Source: Stenocarpella maydis
Taxonomy: Eukaryota; Ascomycota; Sordariomycetes; Diaporthales; Diaporthaceae
Assembly: GCA_002270565.1 (NCBI GenBank)
Contig: NQMI01000037.1
Coordinates: 296,306-360,305, forward strand
Length of the DNA: 64,000 bases
Reading direction: 5' to 3'
The notes beneath the pieces are model-generated. The model made no database searches and was not told the origin of the DNA. It saw nothing but the letters and a program-made list of their open reading frames with translations. Shown piece by piece: positions 22,957 to 34,359 of this stretch (its first letter is position 1; each line of letters opens with the position of its first letter). The position numbers and the translations under genes are program-made.

Positions 22957-24626
22957 ATGTTGCCATACCTCTCCTTTATCTTAACGGTCCTCGGCCTGCT
23001 TACCCAGCTGTCACATGTACACGCCCAAGATGCGCCCTTGTTGATCCAAGGATCTTTCGAGGACGGATCCGTTGCCGACGATACATACAACAGTGGTGGA
23101 TCTATCACCGTCAATGGATTCACCATGAATGTGCCCAAGAATCTTCTTGTGCAGTTCCCCGCAGCCTGGGTCCCATGGAGGGACTTCGTTGCTAGCAAGG
23201 CTGACTTTCTTGGGTTTGAGACCTTGGTAAGTGGAAATGTCTTCTTTCAACCTCAGACCCGACCTAATATACTAACGTACGTCACAAGGTAATGGGAAAC
23301 ACTGTAAATGGTGTGCCTATGGTCGCTCAGATCCAGATGTACGAGTTCTTTGAAGGACTTGCCAGTGGCTTCATTGAATCACTAAATTACGCGGACGGGA
23401 GCATGAAGATCCAGAACGGGCCCACCGTGCGAATTGCTGACCGTAACGCGGTATTCTCCGTTGGTTATGATGCAGCGCCTTTTATGAACGCGGACGACTC
23501 TAGTCCCAGCATCTCGTCCTTCTCTGGGTTCCCAATGTGCATCCCGAGAAATCAGACAGACCCGCTTTGCCCGCTGACAAACCGCCCATTTGCTGGACCT
23601 GGCACATTGTTAGTATTTACACAATAGCCCCCAGAACTACGGAGATGAAACTTCCTAACCTTTCTTTTCTCTCTAGCACTGCTCCTGACCCCCTCGCCAT
23701 GGCGCCTTTCCAGGTTGGAGACTTCGTCACATTCAGCGGATTCCGACGCAGCAGTGAGGTGATTGCGTTCAGTATTGTTGCCCAGAATGTTCAGATCAAT
23801 ACCTTGGGTGACATTGTGTACCTCAGGATGGAGCTCGGCCTCCTGGGCATCGACAATCCAAGCGCAAATGCGGAGATTGCAGAGTCACGGGTAAGTGAAA
23901 GATCAGAAATAGCCTACATCGGTCGCACGATCACTGACCAGTATCCGCATAGTTCATTGGTTTTACGTCCAACAACCGAGCCACAGTCTCCCTGTATGCG
24001 ATGGACGTCAACCCATGTACCGGAGCCATCACCAACCGCATCATCGCATCCGTCGGTTTGCGGGGAGGGAGAAACGCACAGAACAAGTTTGAATACCGCA
24101 GCGAAATCCTGTCGCGCTACACACGAGAGTTCTTCGTTGTGGCGGAGATCGACGGAATTGAGAAGACGATCCTGACCAAGAGCAACATCACTGCCGGGAC
24201 CTACGTGCAACCAGTCAACACCTGGATTCAGGGCGAGCAGGACGTCCCTGGTGTGCCCCCCGTGCCGCACGACTTTTCGCAGATGGCATTCCTGACCCAG
24301 GGTGTGGGCCCTGATGCCAATGGAAACATATGGGGACCGATAAGCCCATTCCCCCAGACTGGTGTCATCGCCAACCCCCCTCAATGCAATGCCGCGAGGG
24401 AGACCGCTCCCGCAGGTGAGTAATTAGATGCGTTATTCCATTTCCATTTATATTGTTCACATAACTGATATTATGCGATGTCAACATAGTCGCAGTCGAG
24501 AAGAGAGGCACCACTGGGCGTTGGTATGGGCGGGCCCGCGCTGAAGCTATTGCGGACGCCGATAACAAGGGAACCACAGATTCTGTCCTATTCGTTGCTT
24601 CCGACCAACTGCAAGGTGTATATTAA
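22957..24626 (+). CDS. secreted protein of unknown function (467 residues)
   Basis: Five exons: 22957-23226, 23289-23608, 23677-23890, 23953-24415 and 24490-24626. Four introns of 62-74 nt with consistent phases give 467 residues. It begins with a clear signal peptide (MLPYLSFILTVLGLLTQLSHVHAQ, cleavage likely after AQ) and has no later membrane segment. The mature protein is rich in beta-type sequence (FQVGDFVTFSG, VIAFSIVAQNVQINTL) with a few N-glycosylation sequons and a small number of Cys. A dibasic EKR just after the last intron could be a Kex2-type site freeing the C-terminal 40 or so residues. I do not recognise an enzyme motif. The intact splice structure and long open exons argue for a real, functional gene. 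Confidence 0.85.
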
Positions 24627-24887
24627 ATTTTAAAGCCATCGGTAAAGGATTCAAGAGTTTACATATGATCACAACTACTTTGACACAAGCTGTTGGGTAC
24701 CCTGACCCAAGGGCACGGCATGTAAATAAAATGTTGACAGCTATTCCTATTTGTGTTCAGATAGTCCCCCCTCCCGCCAATTCATCAGTGTGTACTTGAA
24801 ATTAAATGCCTAAACCATCTCGTCTAAGTCACTAGTGTCACCCCTCCCTCTATTCCGCCTGCGGGTGGCTTTCAGCGCTGCGTGCTA
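24627..24887. other. 3' intergenic space between convergent genes
   Basis: The short gap between two convergently transcribed genes shows nothing beyond probable 3' UTRs. Confidence 0.6.
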
Positions 24888-27800
24888 TCACGCTGCAGCC
24901 GGCCCGGGTGCAGCAGATCTCTGAGGAACATATCCGGGATAAGCCATGCCCATGATTGTATTGTACTCATCCACGTCTCTCCTTTGATCACAGAAGGCTC
25001 TAAGAGCTCGCCTCATCACCTCAGAGTCCCCTAGAATCCGCGTTATTTGGCTTCTCAAAGACGCCAATTCTCGGTCTCTCGGAGCTTGCCCATCCACAAT
25101 CGAGCCGGCCGGCGGCTGATCCCGATTTCGCTTGACCTGAAACAGGACAGTCAGGACTGCTCTCAGATCTCCTGCTTTGAGCCTATCCCTTGCCGATAGA
25201 TCTTGCTGGGTTTGCACGATATCGTTCATGACCCCAATGATGCGGTTATCAATCCCAGCGTGGAGTCTGAGGAGATTTAACCACTCCATAAGAGTTTCTT
25301 CAAGTCCCGGATCATCCAAGAGCGCCATTTCTCTGATTGCAGCGTTCTCGACACTTCTCGACAATCCCATCATCTTCATTGCAATTGGCACGCCTGGGAA
25401 AAGCTCTAATGGTGTTTGGGTGACCGGGTGCTGAGCGTAATGGTCACCTAACATGACCAAAAGACTTTCAATGTGGCTTGTGGTGACGAGAATGTCTGAA
25501 CACATCTGCTGCGTGTCCTTTCTGAGACTGGTGAGGGACTCAATCGAGGAATTGATCCGCCGTCGCGCAGCACTGCTGAGAGCCGCCGCGCTCGTCTCAA
25601 CGGTATAGATAAAACGGGCCTCCCAAGGCGCGGAGATGTTCTTCCACTCAAATTGGCCATTCTGGTTATGGTTCGACGCCACCACGTCAACAGTATCGTT
25701 AACTGAGTTTCTCATATTGAGAAGACTTTGGCGGAGGAATTGGATGTATCTTCTATGCATCTTTATCCGTTCCGCGCGACCCTTCAAAATGTATTGGGCA
25801 GCAATAGCTTGAGAATACTGAATTTGGACTCCCAATTGCCCTAAAATGCAAGTTCAGTCTATAAATTGCGCTCAATGTGTCAGAGATGGACTCACGATTC
25901 AATTCCATGAGGTTGGTAAATAGTTGGCGAACTGCGTTCAAAACATCGTCTACATCGTCTGCAGAATTCTCAGATAGAGGATGTTGCATGTTCTGTATCA
26001 AAATAGTCCAGACTCTATCGAACGTTCGCGTACATTTAGTTCCCAAGTTTTGTATTTGAAGGGCAGTGTTTGGCCACGTTTTCTTGTCATAGTGCAGTCT
26101 ATTTCGCAGAAGTTTCCCTACGGCTGCCTCGCGCGTCAATAGCGACATGTACTTCAAGATAGCGTATTGATTAGAGCAGGTAAGTCGGTTAATAGCGTAA
26201 TTGAGAACAAATTCGACAGCGATTCTGGTGCGAAATACAGACGTAAGGTAGGGAAGAGCCTCCGACGCAGCCTCATCAGCTCTCATACTGGTACTGAACT
26301 GAGCGGGATCTGTCGAATGTATCGGCTGCTTGAATGCCTGATGTCCAAACTTTGCGAAGTCCGTATCCCACCATGATTGATACATGAACCTTGCTAATTC
26401 ACTGACAGGAATAGGTGTGAAGAAGTCGTACGGTGAGTTAGGAGGATCCAAGAGGTAAGTCTCATAGCCTCCATAGTTTGCGAATGGTGCATACCTACCG
26501 GCATCGACAGCTACTTGATTCTGCAGGTGGATTTTTGGGTGCATCCATGGACAGCTAACCAGGTACATAATCGGCGCCGCAAAATCATTGGTCCTTCCTG
26601 TCATTGCCGAAGGTTGAGGCAGCGTGTCGAATCCAAAGAACTAGGGTTGGGCCTCTGTCAGCTATAAAAGTAGTTGTAAGGGGCAATCGGGTAATACCTC
26701 TTTTTCCAAGCTCTTTCCCTCTTCCATTTGTGTATCTTCTTGGAAACTTTTTTCTTTGTCAGCTCTGCAACAAATACAAGGTGGATTGCCCAGGATAGGG
26801 GGGCACATATTCCAGCTGGGTTTGGGAACTAGTTCTGCGCATTTTGGCAATGGCGACAAGAACGCGCACCAAAGTCAGTCGCAGAACAGCGGAAACTCAC
26901 AAATGTTGTTTTAAATTACGATAATCTATGGATTGAGACCCTAGAAGTTGAAGATTGTTTATAACTTCTTGGTTGAATGCCGTGCCCGGAGGTGGATTCC
27001 AGGGCGGGTCTACCAAAATGTCGCCGTACGTATTTAACATCTGGAGAGAGACTGGAAGTTCCGCCAGTAAGCATGAATTCCAACCCGAGGCGCTCCTTAT
27101 GAGATCTCCCGAAGTAAATGGAAAGCTAAGGGTGCCGAAACAGAGAGGTGAGATTATTAAACTTGGCTTTACTTACCTCGAGCCGCGTGCTGTGTCATTG
27201 ACTCGTCAGCGGAAGATTCGCACAAAGTTTAAATAGTGACATTGGCTCACAGCTAGTTCGTGGACCATTGTTTTGGCCACATAGTAACTGAGAGCCAGCT
27301 TCTCAGACACCGAGTACTGTGGTGCCAGGAGTGGCCAGATGTAATTTGCCTTTAAAACTATTCGAATCCACCGATCATCTTTTCTTTGAAAGCCCCCATC
27401 AATGGTTACACCACCATTGAGCGCTGTGTCGCCACGGCCGAATGACCAATGCAGTGCTGTTTGTTGAATTGTTAGCTACCATCTGATGAGTCGAAGGTAA
27501 AGGATGTCACGCGCATCTCTTCAGAACTTCCATTGTAGCTGCAGCTGAATCGAAATTTAGATCCATCAACGTCCTTGCTGCAGGGTACATCTTGTCCCGA
27601 TCGACATCATACCATACAGCGGTATATGGCCTATACCGAGGGTGCATCTTCATCGCTTGGGTACGGCCATCCCTTTCTCCGGGAACAGGGCGCATGTGGT
27701 AGACGCTCAGAATAGAATTCCAGAACGGATGGTCGCTCTGCATCAACCTGGTAGCCATTTGTAGTGCTGGCTGCAGTGCGTTCCATAATTCATCGTTACG

Positions 27801-28724
27801 CTATGTCATCATGTCAGGCCTCTGAGCAAGTCATTTATAGGGACATTGGGGAGCTGCAGCCCTGAGCTGCATACTTGAACGTCCCAGGGCTTTTTTTCAC
27901 CGTTGAGATTATAGAACGAGGTTGTGGTGAAGTTGTCATCCCTGTCCCTCTCAGGCAAACGGTTTATGGGCTCTTGGGTCCATTTGTCTCTTGTGAACAG
28001 ACTGGCAATAGTCAGGACATAGCCTGCGAAGCAGAATGTTCCTATTACTCACTGGTGTATGCTACCCTTCAAGTCGGCTTCCTGGAACCACTGGCTCGGA
28101 TCATAGGCGCCTAGATTGACCAGCTAGATGATGTCAATGGTTGAACGACATATTCAATTAGTGGGGTTATCCAACCTCTTGAGAGGTGTACATAGAAAAG
28201 AATAGGGACTGCCAGCTTTGCTCAAAACCCCATTGAAGCTGATTGTTGTCCGGGGTTCTTGGGGTCAGTTTTGAACGAGCCTCAGAATTCTCGTTGAGGC
28301 TAGGGTCTGGGTCACGGTAGATTCCAAAGCGTCTGTGAAACATTTTTAACCTGAGCCTCCCCTTGAGAACATGTGCTGAGACTCACTTCGCATACTGGGT
28401 AACGGGAGGGTCGTTCGGCAATATAGCAGGGCGCATCATCTCCCAAATACCGCCTGTTCTTCGTGCCTTTTCCGACCCATGCGCCCTTAGTACTACTGCA
28501 TCATTGTATTCAGGGTTAGAAAAGTCGGGGACGTAGTCCTCCCAAGCGGCGATGCCAGCTTGACGAGGAACCCATTGCTCTCTGGCGAATGGAGCGAATG
28601 TCAGTTGGACCCCAGGATACTCCCAAGGAAGGTCCTCCAGATCGACTTCTCTTGTACTGTCTTCATCCTCTGACTGGTATTCGTAGTGCGGCACAGCCAC
28701 ATTGGAGGGTTGTTGCGCCGCCAT
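24888..28724 (-). CDS. large fungal protein with split HELAH zinc-peptidase motif
   Basis: About eleven exons can be chained on the minus strand: 28724-28387, 28332-28176, 28123-28053, 28001-27875, 27800-27511, 27456-27251, 27189-27177, 27105-26920, 26834-26698, 26640-25896 and 25840-24888. This gives roughly 1,070 residues. Near residue 395 the motif MVHELA-HA forms an HEXXH metallopeptidase signature split by an intron, with its second His in a 13-nt exon. About 18 residues later LLAELPVSLQ may supply a third Glu ligand. Farther on, FTPIPVSELARFMYQSWWD resembles a recurring block of large uncharacterised fungal HEXXH proteins I have seen. The last 315 residues are alpha-helical. Phases match at all junctions except 27511/27456, where no good donor fits, so the model there is unsure or the gene is damaged. 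There is no signal peptide. Peptidase activity is inferred only. Confidence 0.6.
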
Positions 28725-30718
28725 GTCTCACGGAAGATCTGAGCGCTCGCGAGTAATAATACTACTCAAGGGATTTCAGGAAAACGGGAAATTGTCAATT
28801 GAGCGGCAGCGATGAAACTGAAGCGGATGCAATGGCCGATATTAGACAAGAGAATGGGATTATGAGAAACCCGTACAATGATGCTCACCTTGAATTTTCA
28901 GCGCGTCTTTGTGTCACGGGAATGGCTAGCATGGAAGTCTTCTAAACGGCTGAAAATGTTTCTCCGCTGGCCGTTTCCGGCGGGATCAATGCCGCCTGCT
29001 CTACTCGAACCATTTGTGCGGCCCCACATCATTGCTTCACCTTATATTCAGCACAGATTCCTTTGTTAGCAGCGATCACTTGACTCAGAGAAAGGGCGGA
29101 ACCAGTCAAAGGGTTTCACATTCACACATGTAGGTACTGTCGCTCCTCAATGTGAACGTTGACAAAGCCTAAGCTGGACGAAAACATATCGGAACAGTAG
29201 AAGTAGTTAACCAACTACTGGCCCAGCTTCTGACGTGGGCCAGCTCAACGCATGCTGAAATATCTTACTGAAATTCCTCCTGTAACCCGTAAACCAGTAT
29301 ACCCCTTTGAATCATTCGCGCTAGAAATATGCAGGCGCCTAGGTATGTTAACTGAACTGCGAAATGGTTGGATATACTGATGTGTCTCGATTGTATCGCG
29401 CTCCCCCCGACTTTTATGCTATGCAAGTTACCTTCGAGCCGTTATTCATCGGTCCTGTTAAAGTTCCCACCTGTAGTGGCCCCGTTGGGTCAAACTGCAC
29501 CTGGCTCCCTCGTTGGCAGAATATTGATACCTCCATAGACCTTGTTTCCCGCCGTTGCAACAAGATAAACTTCGGCATGAATCCAGTTGATATGAACAAT
29601 GAATGGCATGAGGATCTTGAACTGTCAACAGGAGCTGGATTTTTTCATTGATCAATGGTAAAGATCCATGTAAGCAGGGTCATTTTAATATATTCTAGCC
29701 ATGGGATGAGTGAAAAGGTCAACGAGCACATTTTTCTGAGGACCACCACATGGAAAAGAAAAAGTAGGAAAAAGTTTTTTTTAAAAAAAAAGTAAAACGT
29801 AGAAAGAAAAAGAAAGAAGAAAGAAAGAAAGGAAACCTGGTTTAGTCTGAACTAGGTGATGCCTTTGCCCTGCTCAGAGTGGAGAATGCGGAATCACCCT
29901 TGTTTGAGGTCGCCACTGGAGTCTGGAGTCTCTTCTACACTGAAAATCTGGCCCCGATACACCCGGAACTTAGCAGCATTGACAGTGGACCATTTTTGAA
30001 CATCATCTTCAGCAAAGTAAAACTGGAGCCCAAAGCAGTCATCATTGATGAACTTGAGGGTTGCCTGGCGCATGTGAAAACGGAGAAGCAAAGGACGGCT
30101 TCCGATTGAACTCAGCCTACTTGACAAATCAACCATTATCCTTCCAAATTACCATTTTGATTCCGGCTCTCTAATTATAGATTGCGTGCAATATGGGTTC
30201 GGAGGACATCCAGACAAATGCCAACATTGGAGCAAAGGTTGCGCCCCCGTTCAAGGTGAGAACTAAGTATACTAGGACAGACATCTGAATTCATACAAAT
30301 CGGCACTTATTAAATGCATTAAACTCTGAAACTACTATTTCAACATACATACCACCGTCTAAAATCTTTTAATACCCAACTTCATATCTCTGGAAAGACT
30401 CTGACGGGTGCCAGCATTGGCTTGTTGCAAAATGAACCTTGGAAGCCTGTATAGCCTGAATGTAGCAATTCCACAAGAACTGAATATAGGGGAGCTCTCC
30501 TAGGAGAAGTACCTCAATTTTGCCACTATGCAATCCATTCCTGCTTGTGGTGAGGTTGCTGTGCTTGGCTTACAATAGAAAGATGATAATACTAAGAGAG
30601 AGGTGCACATTTATTATCACAGCATCTCATGAATTCTAAATACAAAGCCTAGTGCCGTAAATCTATGTGTCATAAAGCTAGTAGATTTGAGAATCTACGA
30701 AGGGCCTGCCTGGAGGTG
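28725..30718. other. intergenic with short frames and simple repeats
   Basis: Open frames at 29364-29651 (plus) and 29894-30136 (minus) look partly protein-like but have no family or splice partner. A T8/A9 palindrome at 29775-29791 is followed by an (AAAG)n-type purine tract to 29830. Confidence 0.4.
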
Positions 30719-30760
30719 CCCCCCCCCCCTTTCCTTTTTTTTTTAAAAAAAAAGAGGGGG
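30719..30760. repeat. homopolymer palindrome C-T-A-G
   Basis: A run of about eleven C, then TTTCC, ten T, nine or ten A, and AGAGGGGGG form a nearly self-complementary block of about 42 bp. Confidence 0.8.
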
Positions 30761-33700
30761 GTTATGCGATCGGATCAAGAACTACACCAACTTAGGCTAC
30801 TGCCTGGTTCGTCTTGGCTGCTACGTCATCCAAGCTAAGTGAACAGTGATTAGAAACCCCAGGTTGGAAGTGAAAACGCGTCACTCCACGTACATAACAT
30901 TAACAGTGGAGGCAACCGGCCGAGACTAGCATCCTTAGTTATCATTGGCAAACGCATGAGCCCGCACGCGAAAACACGGAACGCTAAGTAGGCATACATA
31001 GAACGGCCAAGGCTTAGGTATGTAGTAGAAGGCCAGACTACCCATCGATCCGTCTGTCTACAGATACTTCCCTCATTGTTTTTGCAGCGAGACCAGGGTG
31101 GGAAGCATTGCAACGGTACATATGCTACACGCTGCAAACGTATGCCGCAGCAACCCACCGCACAGAGAACATGAAAAGTGGTTGTCTCAATCCAGATGCC
31201 ATCACATTCACTTCTGTTGTTGCGTTTGTTGGTGATTCCGAAATATTTCCAGGAACAAATGCACGAGGCATTTATTGACCAATATCCCGCCATTACGTGT
31301 CTCGGTCGCCTGCGCAGCGCCATTGTCGCCGGTTCAGCATCAACGCACGCAAATACGAGCAACGGCCCGAGTCTGGTTTGTTTCCCGGGTGCCCGCGCCA
31401 ATCGATCTACTGCAATGTCTGCCGACCTTTAGGGTACGTACCATCATAACCCAAATCCTTACGAGGACGTATCCGAGCAAATGCAGCTTCCCATGGCCGG
31501 ACCGCGACGTGGCCCGTCATTATGCCCATTATTATTCGGGCCCGGGGTCTTTGTTGTGGCATCACAAACGGACAATATGCTGGTGCTTGACAACCCCCCT
31601 CCCCCTTACCGCCCAAGAAAACATGCCGTCTCTCACCGGTGACGCTCGTGGGAAGTACAGCATATGCACCAAAATTATAGACCTGTAGCAAACATTCGCT
31701 CCAAAGTGGTCAAGCGCGAGCAAGGGTCTGCGTCTGGAACTGACCCCTCATTGCTCTGTTCGTAGCTGCTATGAGCTTTTAGCTCCAGTCCTCGTCAGCC
31801 GGCCGCAGGAACAATGTATGCATAATAAAGGCACATGTCAAATGACCAATGTGGCATTGCCGGGCAAGCTCGTGGTCTATACAATGAAGCTTCAGGATTG
31901 GCTAGATCAGCACTCCGCCGACAGTGCTCCCCATGATCCCCGGCCTAGGCTGTACACCATCATGACGGGATGTCGTACTAAGATTTGGCGCTGCGTGTGA
32001 GCGGCACCCCAAACTTAGTTTAGTGGCGGCTGTGACAGCCAGCGGGCCGATGTTGGTGCGCTTCATGTCGCCCTGGGCACGCCGTTTGACGCTGTCACTA
32101 CAGAGCCGCCTCTCCTCGCAACCCATGTGACTCCATCAGGCCGCCATTCCCGCCCATATTGAAAGCTACAGCTCATCAACGGCTTCAGGATATTGTTTTA
32201 GTCAACCTGATTCAGCACATTTGCGTGAAGGAGGCCGGCATATGATCAGCCCACTGGGCAGAATCAATTCTCCGAACACCGCCTCACTGTGTGTCCTTGT
32301 CAGCTTGTCTTTCGCGCGGAGACATTACTTCGACAGCCGCCCCATCACACGAGGGACACCCCGCCAGGAGCCTGGCTACTGCCCGGGCCTCAGGATATTG
32401 TAAGCACAGCTCACCTGCCACAACGACTTGTGGAGTGTCCATATAAAAGCGACGGCAAAACTACCCAGACACAAGATCTGAGACCAACAACGGCCGAGAC
32501 TCTGGACTCATATGATCGTCATATGCGTTGCACCCTCTCGGGCGCCTCCCCGGCGATTGTACGCATCGGTCTCGGTCTCTGGAATCGCATACTGACGGCC
32601 GCACCAGACAGAAAGGCCTCAAGGGTTCCAATCAGGTGCCGAGGGGTTCATTGAGCCCTTATCACCACCACGTCGTTTTGACTCGTGGGTATGTTTATGC
32701 TCCTCATGCCGCTCGGTGGCGAGTTGCCGTGGCGTCTTCCAAAATCCTCTTATTTCATTTGTCTCACACGTGTCAATAGATTTAAAAGGAGGCCAGTATC
32801 GGTACTCGGGTTGGCAAGACAGACAGTGCCTGGCTGCTTTGACCATCTCTCATCCGGCGAGCCCCGTCTGACAAAAGTACCCAGAAGTGCCCCTCGTGAC
32901 GCCGTGGTCGCTTCTGTCCTTGGTTTCTGGTCCAACCAGTTTCCAGCACTGGAACGCTGCGTCGCACGAACAAATCAGTCTCGAGACAGTTGCATCTCCT
33001 GAGGGCTCCCCCCCCCCCCACCCGCGGACCCAGACTGCCTGCCTGTTCCCGCCATCGGCTTCCGGGCTGTTGGCCTCCCTGGGCTGGCGTACAGGCCACC
33101 TTCGTTCTGCGCACTGCGCGACACAACACATGTGCATCGCCGCGCTTGGCCACAGGTTTCCTGCCAAGTGAGCACCCGGCTCGGACCTGCAATATAAGCA
33201 TTTTTCGACCTCCGACAGCCTAGGCTGCCCTCTTTATCGCCGCGCCACGGGCAAGCACATCGGCTGCCCCTGATCTGTGCCAGGTTGCCCCATGGGATGC
33301 GTCGACCAGCAGGAAGCCTTGCGCACGGCTCGCTGCCTCCCCAGCATCTGATGATAATAAGCTTCATACCGGGCCCTCGTTTCACCACCAGAAAAGACAC
33401 AATCTCGATCCCGGCGGAGTTTCTGTATCACCGGGACTCTAGGGCGGTCGTCTCCAGCGATACTGTCTGAGTCCCGAATGCCGTCTCTCGCTGCGCGTCG
33501 CCATTGCATAGCCAAGGAACCTTCCTGTACGCCACTCTCTCGAGGAGTTCGGTCACGGCCGTGTGGTCTTCGATTTTCCCGCGTTTTTGGTTGCGGGTGT
33601 CGGGGCAGGGCTTTGTCACTCTCACAGGTCTCCATGTGCTGTGTTCTGAACGGCGTCCTGGGGATTGATATTAGTCAGTAGCCTCCAAGGCCTTCTGATA

Positions 33701-34359
33701 GTCGTTTCCATCATCATCCCTTCCATTAATTTGCATCGTTTCATGCACGTCCGGGCACCGCGTATTCCCTTCCAGTCAAGACACGCCCTGGGAGAAGTTA
33801 GCGTTAATAGACGCCATGATCACGGGTCATGACGACCTCCCGCCACGGCTTTCATCCCTACCCAACGTGCCTACTAATTACCTACCACACCCTTCTCCCG
33901 CTGCACATGGTGTGGCTTTTTTGGACGGGTCTTGACAGCACACATCCGAACTCTGATAGCCATAGGCCGGTCACATACCCGCTCCTGCTTGGCGACTGCC
34001 AACAGGTCCACGCTACTACTAGTAGAGCTTAGAGACAAGAGTCTCCCAGGCCGGGTGCCCGACCACTCCTGGGTCTTGGTGGCGGCTCTGTTCCTCCTGG
34101 ATATATTTTCATGCACTTGATGGGATCGGCACAACCCCAGTCTTCTAACGACTATCGATGGACTGGTCTAGTTTGTCACCCAGGAACTAACCCCTTGACC
34201 GGCCACACCATCATCAAACAAACAACACCATCAAACTACCACCCACACAAGGGGTAAACAACCCTTGTTTGTTCTTGGCGTTTCTGGGGATTTTTTTTGG
34301 GCATACATTACTTATCCCAACACATATCCCTCTGTGATTTGTGCCGCCCAACAGCCGTT
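30761..34359. other. 3.6 kb gene-poor stretch upstream of the GPCR
   Basis: Numerous overlapping frames, the longest 30850-31401 minus, show biased composition and no domain. I consider them chance. A C run lies near 33006-33017. A GPCR 5' leader with CAAACAACACC-rich sequence lies at 34190-34260. Confidence 0.4.

Noticed and set aside
30850..31401. 183-codon minus-strand open frame
   Set aside because: No domain, no splice structure, Cys/Arg/Trp-rich composition typical of chance frames.
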